From: Nitrospira sp.
Lineage (GTDB): Bacteria > Nitrospirota > Nitrospiria > Nitrospirales > Nitrospiraceae
NCBI GenBank assembly: GCA_030123565.1
Contig: CP126122.1
Span: 496,001 to 560,000 of the forward strand
Direction: 5' to 3'
Length of the DNA: 64,000 nucleotides
This document shows, piece after piece, positions 8,463-16,157 of this stretch (position 1 is its first letter; every line of letters starts with the position of its first letter). The position numbers and the translations under genes are program-made. The notes under the pieces were generated by a model, which was not told where the DNA came from, did not search any database, and saw nothing but the letters and a program-made list of their open reading frames with translations.

Positions 8463-8504
8463 ACCATATATCTTGCCGACATTCCTGCCTAGGAATCTCC
8501 CCGG
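8463..8504 (-). promoter_or_regulatory. Candidate promoter for the minus-strand response regulator
   Basis: Minus strand: CCGGG-N6-CCTAG (8489-8504), then TATGGT (8468-8463) after only 20 bp. The operator half next to the promoter is exact, but the spacing is shorter than at other sites. It lies 14 bp from the plus-strand operator at 8518. Confidence 0.45.
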
Positions 8505-8517
8505 CTTCGAACGTCGG

Positions 8518-8563
8518 CCAGGGCTTCGCCTAGTAGGGGGAGCACGCAGAACTATAGTACCGT
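8518..8563 (+). promoter_or_regulatory. Palindrome-type promoter for superoxide dismutase
   Basis: CCAGG-N6-CCTAG (8518-8533). Two overlapping -10 boxes follow: TATAGT at 8553 (19 bp) and TACCGT at 8558 (24 bp). The second matches the spacing of the other sites. Confidence 0.68.
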
Positions 8564-8624
8564 CTGAAGGCCATAGGATTTGTGCTTCGAGGAGGGGCAA
8601 GTAACGTAACAAGAGGGTAGAACG

Positions 8625-9281
8625 ATGAAGGGGGTCGCAATGACAAGATCGCCGGAACTATACAAGGTAAAGTCCTATGATCTCTTCGGCTTGTCGGGTA
8701 TTTCCGACCAGACGGTGCAACTGCATTTTGGATTGTACGAAGGATATGTCAAGGCGGCGAATGCGCTCCGCGCGCAGCTGACCGAATTTATGCGGGACGG
8801 AAAACTGGATCAGGAAGAAATGCCCGCCTATTCTGAACTGACGCGGCGCTTAGGGTTCGAATATAACGGCATGGTGTTGCATGAATATTATTTCGGCAAT
8901 CTCAAGCGAGGAGGAGGGCACCGTCCTGGTGATCGGTCGGCATTCGGGCAAGCCGTCGAACGGAGTTTCGGCAGCTTCGACCGTTGGAAGGCGGATTTCT
9001 GCAGTGTGGGGATGCTGCGGGGCGTAGGCTGGGCGATTTGCAATATCGATCCGTCGAGTGGGCAAGTCTCCAACCATTGGATCTCATTGCATGAGCATGG
9101 AAATGTGGCGGGGTTCGTGCCGGTTTTGGTCATGGATGTGTGGGAACATGCCTATCTCCTGGATTACAAACCCAGCGAACGTAAACAATATATCGATGCC
9201 TTCTTTTCCAACATCGATTGGAATCTCGTCGAAGACCGCCTCCAGTCCGGGTACTCGTCTAGGACGGCGGTTCCTCGTTGA
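8625..9281 (+). CDS. Fe/Mn-type superoxide dismutase
   Basis: A 218-residue cytosolic enzyme that converts superoxide to hydrogen peroxide and oxygen. The four metal ligands are in place: His34 (TVQLHFGLYEGYV), His86 (GMVLHEYYFG), Asp171 and His175 (VMDVWEHAYLLDY). The first helix lacks the usual HHxxHH doublets and reads HFGLYEGYVKAANAL, so this is a divergent member. Its N-terminus is also longer than in E. coli SodB. ATG at 8625 (after AGAGGG) or at 8640 (after AAGGGGG) are both possible starts. It sits behind a shared-motif promoter, fitting an oxidative stress role. Which metal it uses cannot be told. Confidence 0.88.
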   Translation: MKGVAMTRSPELYKVKSYDLFGLSGISDQTVQLHFGLYEGYVKAANALRAQLTEFMRDGKLDQEEMPAYSELTRRLGFEYNGMVLHEYYFGNLKRGGGHRPGDRSAFGQAVERSFGSFDRWKADFCSVGMLRGVGWAICNIDPSSGQVSNHWISLHEHGNVAGFVPVLVMDVWEHAYLLDYKPSERKQYIDAFFSNIDWNLVEDRLQSGYSSRTAVPR

Positions 9282-9291
9282 GGAGGTGATC

Positions 9292-9471
9292 ATGCACAAA
9301 AAATTTTTTGTCATCGGTCATCCCGATCCTGACCCCCTGCCGCCGAATCCGGATCCGTTGCCTGGTCCAGAACCTCCGCCGACTCCCCCTCAACCTTTTC
9401 CTCCCCCCATCCCCCCTCAACCGACGCGGCCGCCGATACCTCAGCTCCGAGAGCGTCATGAGAACGACTAG
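9292..9471 (+). CDS. 59-residue polyproline protein
   Basis: A short protein beginning MHKKFFVIGHPDPDPLPPNP. More than a third of it is proline (PEPPPTPPQPFPPPIPPQP). It has no signal peptide and no fold. The ribosome site GAGGAGG lies just before the ATG, 10 bp after the dismutase stop, so it is probably co-transcribed with it. Similar proline-rich small proteins occur at 3464 and 30434. The function is unknown. The strong ribosome site is the main support for its being real. Confidence 0.55.
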   Translation: MHKKFFVIGHPDPDPLPPNPDPLPGPEPPPTPPQPFPPPIPPQPTRPPIPQLRERHEND

Positions 9472-9483
9472 AGGATTTGCTAG
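9468..9483 (+). promoter_or_regulatory. Weak operator copy before the 98-residue protein
   Basis: CTAGA-N6-GCTAG overlaps the end of the polyproline gene. At 23 bp downstream the hexamer is GATGTT, a poor -10 box. A candidate only. Confidence 0.3.
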
Positions 9484-9586
9484 TAGGCGAGGAGGCAAAC
9501 CTGTGAGATGTTTTACTGCGGAGAAGAAAGGCAAGGGTGTGGTGTCACGCCGTCCGCGGCCATCGCCTGGAGGTAGTCGCTGCCGT

Positions 9587-9883
9587 ATGAATTCGACTGA
9601 GAAGACAGCGATCATTCGTAGATGGGTCGACCCTGCAGAACGGGTCACCGTGGATTTCATGGATGAGAGGGATCTGAACGGCGAAGTGATCGAATGTGAC
9701 GGACTGACCGTCACCTTACTGTTGGAGACGGCCTTTCCGCATTACAAACAACATCTCACGCTCCCGCTCAGCATGGTCTCGGTCGGTGAAGATAAAGGCC
9801 GATATACAAGGAATCCAGAGAAGCCGCTGCACTATGGCCGCCTTCGACTCACAGTGGATGAAAATCGCCCTCAGACGGTATAG
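9587..9883 (+). CDS. Hypothetical protein, small beta-rich
   Basis: A 98-residue reading frame starting MNSTEKTAIIRRWVDPAERV. Beta-strand-like segments follow (VTVDFMDERDLNGEVIECDG, LTVTLLLETAF) and a basic tail. The pattern of a short barrel with a turn DGLTVTLLL recalls small nucleotide- or RNA-binding barrels, but no family is recognised. GGAGG lies 11-12 bases before the ATG, a rather long distance. It overlaps no other credible gene and is followed closely by the CBS protein, so the two may be co-transcribed. Confidence 0.5.
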   Translation: MNSTEKTAIIRRWVDPAERVTVDFMDERDLNGEVIECDGLTVTLLLETAFPHYKQHLTLPLSMVSVGEDKGRYTRNPEKPLHYGRLRLTVDENRPQTV

Positions 9884-9905
9884 CAGCGGCAAAGAGGAAG
9901 GTCTT

Positions 9906-10376
9906 GTGAATAGAGCAACTCACCAGACGGCATCGAACGCGAGGTCGGCGCGAGCGCAGTCCAGCATCTATCTGGAATCCACGATCGACGAGCAATTAGG
10001 ACTGCTGCCGGGAGAGGCACGCAGGGTGAAGAATGCGATGATCTCGGCAGTGACGGTGGCATCGCCGCAAACCAGCCTGAAGGAAGCCGTCTCGCTCATG
10101 AAGGACCTCAACGTGCCCGTGATCGTCGTATATGACGGAAAACGTCTGGCCGGCATGATCACCGATCGGGACATGGCTCTGAGCCATCGAGTGCGAGAGG
10201 CGCCGGAGGAGACGGCGATTGCCCAATTCATGCGGACGAACGTCCCATCCTGCTTTGAAGATGACCTGCTTGTAGATGCCCTATCGTTCATGCATACATC
10301 CAGAACGGAATGGTTACCGGTGCTGGACCGCAGCGAACGTCTGGTCGGGATTCTCTCGGGTTATGCCGTGCCCTAG
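9906..10376 (+). CDS. CBS-domain pair protein
   Basis: A 156-residue protein with two CBS motifs. One is at about 45-95 (SPQTSLKEAVSLMKDLNVPV, GKRLAGMITDRDMA). The other is at about 105-155 (VPSCFEDDLLVDALSFM, WLPVLDRSERLVGILSG). CBS pairs bind adenosine nucleotides and act as energy or ionic sensors; stand-alone forms are common in stress operons. The GTG at 9906 follows AAAGAGGAAG and fits better than the ATG at 9786, which overlaps the previous gene. Confidence 0.82.
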   Translation: MNRATHQTASNARSARAQSSIYLESTIDEQLGLLPGEARRVKNAMISAVTVASPQTSLKEAVSLMKDLNVPVIVVYDGKRLAGMITDRDMALSHRVREAPEETAIAQFMRTNVPSCFEDDLLVDALSFMHTSRTEWLPVLDRSERLVGILSGYAVP

Positions 10377-10413
10377 ACGGGCCCACTTCCGGCTGGGAAA
10401 GATGTGTCATGGG

Positions 10414-10458
10414 CTAGGGGTCTGCCTAGTTCGCGTCTCCGCCTTCCTTCCCTACTGT
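10414..10458 (+). promoter_or_regulatory. Palindrome-type promoter for the small exported/ferritin-like unit
   Basis: CTAGG-N6-CCTAG (10414-10429, perfect), 23 bp, TACTGT (10453-10458). The first start codon downstream is at 10498. Confidence 0.8.
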
Positions 10459-10497
10459 GGGGCATGGAGAGCTGAACAGGAGAGGAGGGCTGGAAAG

Positions 10498-10683
10498 ATG
10501 TCGAATGCGACCACAAAACGGATCGGAGTGATAGTGGCGATCGCTACCTGTGCGCTGGTTGTGGGTGTTCAATCGAAAAGCCCGATCAACCGTCCCTCGC
10601 ACAACAGCTTGAATGCCGAATTCACACCTGAATTAGGCGTGGAATCAGCCTGGCCGCACCTGCGGCAAGACTTCCTGTATTGA
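10498..10683 (+). CDS. Small exported or membrane protein, unknown
   Basis: A 61-residue protein. MSNATTKR is followed by a hydrophobic segment (IGVIVAIATCALVVGVQS), then a polar tail ending in WPHLRQDFLY. GAGGAGGG precedes the ATG by a normal distance. It lies 40 bp behind a shared-motif promoter and 39 bp before the ferritin-like gene, so the two probably share one transcript. No family is recognised; it is either a membrane-anchored peptide or has a cleaved signal. Confidence 0.6.
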   Translation: MSNATTKRIGVIVAIATCALVVGVQSKSPINRPSHNSLNAEFTPELGVESAWPHLRQDFLY

Positions 10684-10722
10684 ATCCCACAGCTGCACCG
10701 TTCATTCTTGAAAGGAGAGACC

Positions 10723-11262
10723 ATGAAAACGGCGAAACCTCAGTCGTCGATCGTCAAGGATGTACAGGCCATCCGAGAACGGGCCAGGCAACATATCGAA
10801 GAGGGTGCCCTCACCGCCGATTACAAGGCCGATCCCGAGACGGTCGTCAAATTGCTGAACGAAGCGTTGGCGACCGAAATCGTCTGCGTGTTACGCTACA
10901 AACGTCACTATTTCATGGCGCAAGGTATGAATGCCGAAAGTGTCAAAGCAGAGTTCCTGGCCCATGCGGCAGAAGAGCAGGCCCATGCGGATGCATTGGC
11001 GGAGCGCATCGTCCAACTGGGCGGAGAGCCGAATCTGTCTCCGGAGGGCTTGTCGGTGCGCAGCCACTCCGAATATGTCGAAGGGGACAGCCTGGAGGAC
11101 ATGATCAAGGAAGATCTGGTCGCGGAACGCATTGCGATCGAGAGTTATCGAGACATGATCTCGTTCGTCGGCAACGACGATCCGACGACCCGCCGGCTGC
11201 TGGAAAACATCTTGATGAAAGAGGAAGAACATGCCGAGGATCTGGTCAGTTTGCTGAAGTAA
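10723..11262 (+). CDS. Ferritin-like diiron protein (bacterioferritin family)
   Basis: A 179-residue four-helix protein. The helices carry diiron-type ligands: Glu in LLNEALATEIVCVLRYKRH (about 45-60), EEQAHAD (about 91-97), Glu in RIAIESYRD (about 142), and EEEHAED (about 169-175). It should store or detoxify iron and use peroxide or oxygen as oxidant. Its length matches bacterioferritin-like or Dps-like proteins, but a haem-binding Met is not evident. AAAGGAG precedes the ATG at 10723. It is co-transcribed with the 61-residue protein and followed by glgX after 45 bp. Confidence 0.87.
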   Translation: MKTAKPQSSIVKDVQAIRERARQHIEEGALTADYKADPETVVKLLNEALATEIVCVLRYKRHYFMAQGMNAESVKAEFLAHAAEEQAHADALAERIVQLGGEPNLSPEGLSVRSHSEYVEGDSLEDMIKEDLVAERIAIESYRDMISFVGNDDPTTRRLLENILMKEEEHAEDLVSLLK

Positions 11263-11307
11263 TGGTCGGCTGACGGTGCAGGGTCTGATGTTTTGCAAGG
11301 AGACGCG

Positions 11308-13455
11308 ATGAAAGTATGGCCGGGCCGACCTTATCCGCTGGGAGCCACGTGGGACGGGGAGGGGGTGAACTTCGCCCTCTTTTCCGAGAATGCCACGTCG
11401 GTGGAGTTGTGCCTGTTCGATGGACCGGATGCCTCGAAGGAATCCCATCGGATTCGCATGGAGGAACGGACCAATCAAACTTGGCATGTCTACCTGCCGG
11501 AGGGGCGCCCCGGCCTCCATTATGGATACCGCGTGGACGGCCCCTACGAACCGGTCGCCGGCCACCGATTCAATGCGGCCAAGCTCCTGCTCGATCCCTA
11601 TGCCAAATCCATTGCCGATACGATTCGGTTGTCCGACAGTATGTTCGGCTACCGCATCGGCGATCCGGAGGGCGACTTGACCCGCGATGATCGCGACAAC
11701 GCCGCCGAGACGCCGAAGTGCGTGGTGGTCGATCAGGCGTTCAGTTGGGGCGGCGATCGCCTGCTCCAGACTCCCTGGTCCAAGACCGTCATCTACGAAG
11801 TGCACGTCAAGGGGTTCACCGCCCGCCATCCGGCCGTGCCGGAGCATATGCGGGGCACCTACGCCGGCCTGGCGACTCCTGCGATGATCGAATATCTGCA
11901 GGGATTAGGCGTGACTGCGGTGGAGTTGTTGCCCGTTCACCATGCCGTGCAGGACAAGCACCTGACGGACCGGGGCCTCACGAACTATTGGGGCTACAAC
12001 ACCATCGGCTTCTTCGCGCCCGACATGCGCTATGCCCTGTCGCCGGTCCGCGGGCGCCACGTGCGGGAATTCAAGACCATGGTGAAAACGCTGCACAGCG
12101 CCGGCATCGAGGTCATTCTGGATGTAGTGTACAACCACACGGCTGAAGGCAACCATCTCGGGCCGACGCTGTCCTTCCGGGGCATCGACAATGCCGCCTA
12201 TTACAGGCTCGTCGCGGACGAACCCCGCTACTACATGGATTACACCGGCTGCGGGAACAGTCTGAACGTCAGGCATCCGAGAACGCTGCAGTTGATCATG
12301 GACAGCCTGCGGTATTGGGTGCTTGATATGCACGTGGACGGATTTCGTTTCGATCTCGCATCCACCCTTGCCCGCGAACTGCACGAAGTCGATCGTCTCA
12401 GCGCCTTCTTCGACATCATTCATCAGGACCCGCTGCTGTCGCAAGTCAAACTTATTGCGGAACCTTGGGATCTCGGGGCGGGCGGCTACCAGGTCGGCAA
12501 TTTCCCGGTCGGCTGGGCCGAGTGGAACGGCAAGTATCGTGACGCGATCAGGCGGTATTGGAAGGGGGACGGCGGGCAGGTCGCCGAATTGGCCTATCGG
12601 CTCTCGGGCAGCAGCGACCTCTATGAGACGAGCGGCCGTCGCCCGTTCGCCAGCATCAACTTCATCACGGCCCATGACGGATTCAGCCTGCACGATCTGG
12701 TGTCCTACAACGACAAACACAACGAAGCCAACGGCGAGAACAACCAGGACGGCCACAACGACAACTTGAGTTGGAACTGCGGCGTCGAAGGGCCGACGGA
12801 GGATCAGGCCGTCAACGACCTGCGGATGCGGCAGAAACGGAACATGCTGGCGACCCTTCTGCTTTCTCAGGGGGTGCCGATGTTGTGCGGGGGAGACGAA
12901 ATCGGCCGAACGCAACTCGGCAACAACAATGCCTATTGCCAGGACAACGACCTCAGCTGGCACAATTGGCGTCTGACCAAGAGCGACCGGGCGTTGCACG
13001 CGTTCGTCCGGCAGTTGATCGCGCTGAGACAAGCGCACCCCGTCTTTCGCCGCCGCCGTTTTTTTCAAGGCCGGCAGATCCACGGCAGCGAGATCAAAGA
13101 CATTGCCTGGCTGCATTCAAACGGCAAGGAAATGGACGAGGCCGATTGGAGCCAGGGGCATCTGCGCGCCATCGGACTCGTCCTGGCCGGCGATGCCATC
13201 GAAGAAACGGACGCCCGCGGCAATCCGATTGAAGACGACACCTTCGTCTTGTTGTTCAACGCCCACCACGAAGCGGTTCCCTTCGTGCTGCCGGAGCATG
13301 GCGAGAACACCGTTTGGCATTTGGTGTTGGATACCTCGGTCAGCAAGTCTCGGTATGCGAATCCCACTTTCAACAACGGTGAACAGTACAAACTCGAAGC
13401 GCGATCATTGGCTATTTTCCGTCGTGAATCTCTCATCAGCCTGTACCTTCAATAA
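11308..13455 (+). CDS. glgX: Glycogen debranching enzyme GlgX
   Basis: A 715-residue GH13 enzyme that hydrolyses alpha-1,6 branches of glycogen. The N-terminal CBM48-like domain ([20 protein letters not shown]) spans about 1-130, followed by the (beta/alpha)8 barrel. The catalytic Asp is in DGFRFDLAS (about 349), the acid Glu in LIAEPWDLG (about 384) and the transition-state Asp in [14 protein letters not shown] (about 455). The conserved VVYNHTAEG and [10 protein letters not shown] segments are present. AAGGAGA precedes the ATG. No other glycogen gene is nearby; instead it lies in a stress block, consistent with use of stored carbon on starvation. Confidence 0.95.
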   Translation: MKVWPGRPYPLGATWDGEGVNFALFSENATSVELCLFDGPDASKESHRIRMEERTNQTWHVYLPEGRPGLHYGYRVDGPYEPVAGHRFNAAKLLLDPYAKSIADTIRLSDSMFGYRIGDPEGDLTRDDRDNAAETPKCVVVDQAFSWGGDRLLQTPWSKTVIYEVHVKGFTARHPAVPEHMRGTYAGLATPAMIEYLQGLGVTAVELLPVHHAVQDKHLTDRGLTNYWGYNTIGFFAPDMRYALSPVRGRHVREFKTMVKTLHSAGIEVILDVVYNHTAEGNHLGPTLSFRGIDNAAYYRLVADEPRYYMDYTGCGNSLNVRHPRTLQLIMDSLRYWVLDMHVDGFRFDLASTLARELHEVDRLSAFFDIIHQDPLLSQVKLIAEPWDLGAGGYQVGNFPVGWAEWNGKYRDAIRRYWKGDGGQVAELAYRLSGSSDLYETSGRRPFASINFITAHDGFSLHDLVSYNDKHNEANGENNQDGHNDNLSWNCGVEGPTEDQAVNDLRMRQKRNMLATLLLSQGVPMLCGGDEIGRTQLGNNNAYCQDNDLSWHNWRLTKSDRALHAFVRQLIALRQAHPVFRRRRFFQGRQIHGSEIKDIAWLHSNGKEMDEADWSQGHLRAIGLVLAGDAIEETDARGNPIEDDTFVLLFNAHHEAVPFVLPEHGENTVWHLVLDTSVSKSRYANPTFNNGEQYKLEARSLAIFRRESLISLYLQ

Positions 13456-13618
13456 TTCAGCCGGCTCCTCCCTCGTGTTCCATTTGTTCGCTTCTCCCTC
13501 CTGTTAATCCGTCTACTCCGTCCGAAATCATAGTCCGCTATGTCGTCACGGGCCCGTTTCTGAGAGGCCTATCATCAGCATGACTACGTAATGATGCAAG
13601 GGTGAGTTCAAAAATGGA

Positions 13619-13663
13619 CTAGGGGTATATCCAGTCATGGCGCGCAGATTTTGAGGGTATAAC
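13619..13663 (+). promoter_or_regulatory. Palindrome-type promoter for the CsbD unit
   Basis: CTAGG-N6-TCCAG (13619-13634; the second half is degenerate), 23 bp, TATAAC (13658-13663). The predicted start near 13670 favours ATG 13698 over 13668 for the first gene. Confidence 0.65.
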
Positions 13664-13697
13664 GAACATGGTGGCACCAACCTACGAAGGAGACCTC

Positions 13698-13931
13698 ATG
13701 AAACCTGAAAAACCCAAAGGGGTGAAAGGGCGGGTTGTTGTGACGGTCAATAACGAGGAGGCCGCACGAGAGGTTACCCTCTATCGTGGAGGGAAGATGG
13801 GACTCGCCTTTCGATCTCCAGCTCATCGGGTGTTCAAACAAGCAGCCCGGCAACGTCGTGGCGGCGATGCGGCGGCACAGGGAACGTCGGCTTCCGCGGC
13901 CGTTTCACAACAACAAGGAGGATCGCAATGA
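13698..13931 (+). CDS. Hypothetical 77-residue protein upstream of CsbD
   Basis: A small basic protein. Residues 1-45 look folded and beta-rich (VKGRVVVTVNNEEAAREVTL, YRGGKMGLAFRSP). The C-terminus is a Gln/Ala/Gly-rich tail. GAAGGAGA precedes the ATG. Its stop overlaps the start of the next CsbD gene (ATGA), which implies coupled translation and a shared role. No family recognised. Confidence 0.65.
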   Translation: MKPEKPKGVKGRVVVTVNNEEAAREVTLYRGGKMGLAFRSPAHRVFKQAARQRRGGDAAAQGTSASAAVSQQQGGSQ

Positions 13932-14164
13932 ACGCCGATCAATTCAAAGGTAAGTGGGTTCAGTTCAAGGGAGAGGTCAAAAAACAATGGGGCAAATTGA
14001 CCGACGATGACTTGATGCAAATCGAAGGCGACTACGACAAATTCGTCGGCAGGGTGCAGGAGCGATACGGCGATAAGAAGGAAGACGTCGTGCGTTGGGC
14101 GGACGACTGGTATAGCCGTCAGGGTCGGCCCGGCACGGAACGGGAGGCCCATCGGCCGCGTTGA
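13928..14164 (+). CDS. CsbD-family stress protein (cytosolic)
   Basis: A 78-residue protein with the CsbD signature: MNADQFKGKWVQFKGEVKKQ, then WGKLTDDDLMQIEGDYDKFVG and VQERYGDKKEDV. CsbD-like proteins are small helical, highly charged proteins induced by general stress in many bacteria (sigma-B in Bacillus); their molecular role is not known. It overlaps the preceding gene by 4 bp. AAGGAGGATCGC precedes its ATG. A second, exported CsbD follows at 14577. Confidence 0.92.
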   Translation: MNADQFKGKWVQFKGEVKKQWGKLTDDDLMQIEGDYDKFVGRVQERYGDKKEDVVRWADDWYSRQGRPGTEREAHRPR

Positions 14165-14190
14165 GAAGAGCAGGCGAATCGAGAGTCATT

Positions 14191-14222
14191 CAGACAGAGA
14201 AATTTTCAGACAGAGAAATTTT
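14191..14222 (+). repeat. Two tandem copies of a 16-bp unit
   Basis: CAGACAGAGAAATTTT is repeated exactly twice, just before the PepSY gene. It looks like a recent slip duplication in the leader. It may affect transcript structure or spacing. Confidence 0.85.
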
Positions 14223-14241
14223 TATGAAGGAGCATCACACC

Positions 14242-14520
14242 ATGAAGAAAGTCCTAGCGATCGCATTGTTGTCGGGAGTGGTTGCAAGTCCCGCCTGGGC
14301 ATTGTTCGAGACGAACAAGCAATTGGCCGCGACGGCGACGATTACGCTCGAAGAAGCCGTTCGGCAAGCCTTGAAATCGGTGCCCGGAAAGGCAGTAGAA
14401 GCGGAAATCGGGAAGGAAGACGGCCGGACCGTTTATGAGGTGGAAATCATCGACGTGAACAACAAGACGCAAAAGGTCTATGTCGATGCCCAAAGCGGTC
14501 AGACGAAGATCGATCACTGA
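14242..14520 (+). CDS. Exported PepSY-domain protein
   Basis: A 92-residue protein. The signal peptide MKKVLAIALLSGVVASPAWA is cut near residue 20. A single PepSY domain follows (ITLEEAVRQALKSVPGKAVE, then YEVEIIDVNNKTQKVYVDAQ). PepSY domains act in the periplasm, often binding or inhibiting peptidases or accompanying cation handling. The start at 14242 has AAGGAG in front. It sits between the two CsbD genes and is probably on the same transcript. Confidence 0.87.
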   Translation: MKKVLAIALLSGVVASPAWALFETNKQLAATATITLEEAVRQALKSVPGKAVEAEIGKEDGRTVYEVEIIDVNNKTQKVYVDAQSGQTKIDH

Positions 14521-14526
14521 CAGGCC

Positions 14527-14558
14527 GGGCGTGCGGGCATCAGGATGCCCGCACGCCC
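14527..14558 (+). terminator. Intra-operon hairpin
   Basis: A 14-bp GC-rich perfect stem (GGGCGTGCGGGCAT) with a CAGG loop lies between the PepSY and second CsbD genes. There is no T-tract, so it may attenuate or stabilise rather than end transcription. Confidence 0.55.
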
Positions 14559-14576
14559 GCTGCGGAGGAGCGGACC

Positions 14577-14933
14577 ATGAAACTCAGATTGAGACTGCTG
14601 TCGACGGTGGCCTTGACCGGCATGGTCATGACCACGGGCCTGAGCCAGGCCGGTGGGCAACAGGGCGAGGGGATGACCGCCCCACGGGATCTGACCGGCG
14701 CGGCGACCACCGTCGTGAATCAGGACCAATTCGAGGGCAAGTGGAAACAATTCAAGGGAGAGCTGAAAAAGAAGTGGGCCGAATTCACCGACGACGATTT
14801 GTTGGCCATTGAAGGCCGCGTGGACAAGCTTGAGGGAAAAATCCAAGAGCGCTACGGCGATCGCAGGGAAGAGGTCAAGCGATGGATCGATGAGTGGTTC
14901 GATGCCCACGGAACCCGAAAGGAGCAGTCCTGA
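14577..14933 (+). CDS. Exported CsbD-family protein
   Basis: A 118-residue protein. Residues 1-26 are a signal peptide (MKLRLRLLSTVALTGMVMTT, cut near SQA). Residues 46-105 repeat the CsbD pattern closely (NQDQFEGKWKQFKGELKKKW, DDDLLAIEGRVDKLEGKIQE, RYGDRREEVKRWIDEW). CsbD proteins are normally cytosolic; a secreted copy next to a cytosolic one is unusual. GGAGGAGCG precedes the ATG. It probably arose by duplication of 13928 plus gain of a signal peptide. Confidence 0.9.
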   Translation: MKLRLRLLSTVALTGMVMTTGLSQAGGQQGEGMTAPRDLTGAATTVVNQDQFEGKWKQFKGELKKKWAEFTDDDLLAIEGRVDKLEGKIQERYGDRREEVKRWIDEWFDAHGTRKEQS

Positions 14934-14974
14934 TCATGGCCGAACACAAGGTGTATTCAAGGAGGGGTCGTGCA

Positions 14975-15574
14975 ATGAAACCATGGTCGGTGTCGGTCCT
15001 AACCTTCATTCTGGGGTCGGCTGTGACCCTGTCGGTCTTGGCAGCGCCGTCGGTGTCGGCGGCTTCCGACGACCAGGGGTTGTTCGAACAAATCGACATC
15101 GGATTGCTCTCCATCGGCGGCCGTGCCACGTATTTCGATCCGAAAGACGGATCGAGCCGATGGTTCGGGGGCGGGCAGGTACGGCTCCACCCCTCGCGCT
15201 ACCTGGCTTTCGAAGGATCGGTGGATTACCGCCGCAACGATTTCGGAGACACGCGTGTGCACAGCTACCCGGTCATGGTGTCGGCCTTGATCTATCCTCT
15301 CGGAACCACCAGATTGGCCCCCTTCCTGCTGGGGGGAGGCGGGTGGTATTACACCACCGTCAAAGGTCCCGGTGGATTCGACGATACGCAGAACCGCTTC
15401 GGGGCTCATGCCGGCGGCGGACTCCAGTTCTTTTTCAACAAACACGTGTCGATCGACAGCACCTACCGATACCTCTGGCTGGAAAAAGTCGAATCCAAAG
15501 ACCAGAACATCGCGGACAAGAAATTCCAGGACAACGGTCATATGGTCACGATCGGCATCAATTTCCATTTCTGA
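14975..15574 (+). CDS. Small outer-membrane beta-barrel protein
   Basis: A 199-residue protein with a signal peptide cut near VSA at about 33. It has beta-hairpin repeats with aromatic girdles: RWFGGGQVRLHPSRYLAFEG, VSALIYPLG, LLGGGGWYYTTV, AHAGGGLQFFFNKHVSID. It ends MVTIGINFHF, a classic C-terminal Phe for insertion by Bam. An OmpW/OmpA-like eight-strand barrel is likely. AAGGAGGGG precedes the ATG at 14975. The ligand is unknown. Confidence 0.85.
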   Translation: MKPWSVSVLTFILGSAVTLSVLAAPSVSAASDDQGLFEQIDIGLLSIGGRATYFDPKDGSSRWFGGGQVRLHPSRYLAFEGSVDYRRNDFGDTRVHSYPVMVSALIYPLGTTRLAPFLLGGGGWYYTTVKGPGGFDDTQNRFGAHAGGGLQFFFNKHVSIDSTYRYLWLEKVESKDQNIADKKFQDNGHMVTIGINFHF

Positions 15575-15611
15575 GCGCATAGGGATGGGTGTGGAACAAG
15601 AGGTGATTCCC

Positions 15612-15698
15612 ATGTGGAAGCTCATTGGACTGTGGCTCTTAGGCCTGCCGGCAGGCATTGTGTTTTTATTATGGCTGTTCGGAATCGTGAAAACGTGA
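15612..15698 (+). CDS. Small single-pass membrane peptide
   Basis: A 28-residue peptide, MWKLIGLWLLGLPAGIVFLL..., made almost wholly of one transmembrane segment with a short basic tail (IVKT). AGAGGTG lies just before the ATG. An in-frame ATG at 15585 would give a longer form. Such peptides are common in stress loci, but this one is too short to be sure. Confidence 0.45.
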   Translation: MWKLIGLWLLGLPAGIVFLLWLFGIVKT

Positions 15699-15749
15699 CG
15701 CCACAGCGCAGAGCCTGTCATGCTTCACGAAAGACCGAAGGGGACGACG

Positions 15750-15926
15750 ATGCCCGATAAAACGATCCCTCCGAAATCCTGCGCGCATCCACACTGTTCC
15801 TGCCAGGCTGAGGCAGGAAAGGAATTTTGTTCCGATGCCTGCCGCAGTGCCCAGGCTCCGAGCGGCCGCTGTATCTGCGGACATAACGGCTGCGGCGGTA
15901 GAAAGCAGCACGAGCAGGGGCGGTAA
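15750..15926 (+). CDS. Metallothionein-like Cys-rich protein
   Basis: A 58-residue protein with nine cysteines: CAHPHCSCQ, EFCSDACRS, RCICGHNGCGG. The order and spacing match prokaryotic metallothioneins of the SmtA/BmtA type, which bind zinc, cadmium or copper in a metal-thiolate cluster. GAAGGGGACG lies before the ATG at 15750. An upstream ATG at 15720 is also open but has no ribosome site. It complements the Csp-like protein at 30953 as a second metal sponge in the region. Confidence 0.82.
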   Translation: MPDKTIPPKSCAHPHCSCQAEAGKEFCSDACRSAQAPSGRCICGHNGCGGRKQHEQGR

Positions 15927-15977
15927 CATGTCCGCCGATGACCATGGGCGTTCACACTCTCAGAATGAGGTGTCATC

Positions 15978-16145
15978 ATGTTGAGCTGGGCTGTGACATT
16001 CCTCGTGATCGGACTGATCGCAGGAGTACTTGGAGTGACCGGTGTCGCCGGGACAGCGACTCACATCGCGTATATCCTGTTCGTGATATTCTTGATCCTC
16101 GCCGTCGTCGGGATGGTGATGGGCAGGCGCCCTCCCGCTATTTGA
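15978..16145 (+). CDS. UPF0391 (DUF1328) small membrane protein
   Basis: A 55-residue protein with two transmembrane helices: [20 protein letters not shown] and [20 protein letters not shown]. The sequence agrees with the UPF0391/YtjA family, including the LIAGxLGxxGVAGxA loop and a short C-terminal tail. The function of the family is unknown; members are often stress-induced. GAGGTG precedes the ATG. It converges on the large kinase gene with a 12-bp gap. Confidence 0.85.
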   Translation: MLSWAVTFLVIGLIAGVLGVTGVAGTATHIAYILFVIFLILAVVGMVMGRRPPAI

Positions 16146-16157
16146 GAAGTTCGGTCG

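Noticed and set aside
11905-13116. Minus-strand frame of 403 codons inside glgX
   Set aside because: It is antisense to a strongly conserved enzyme and has no recognisable domain.
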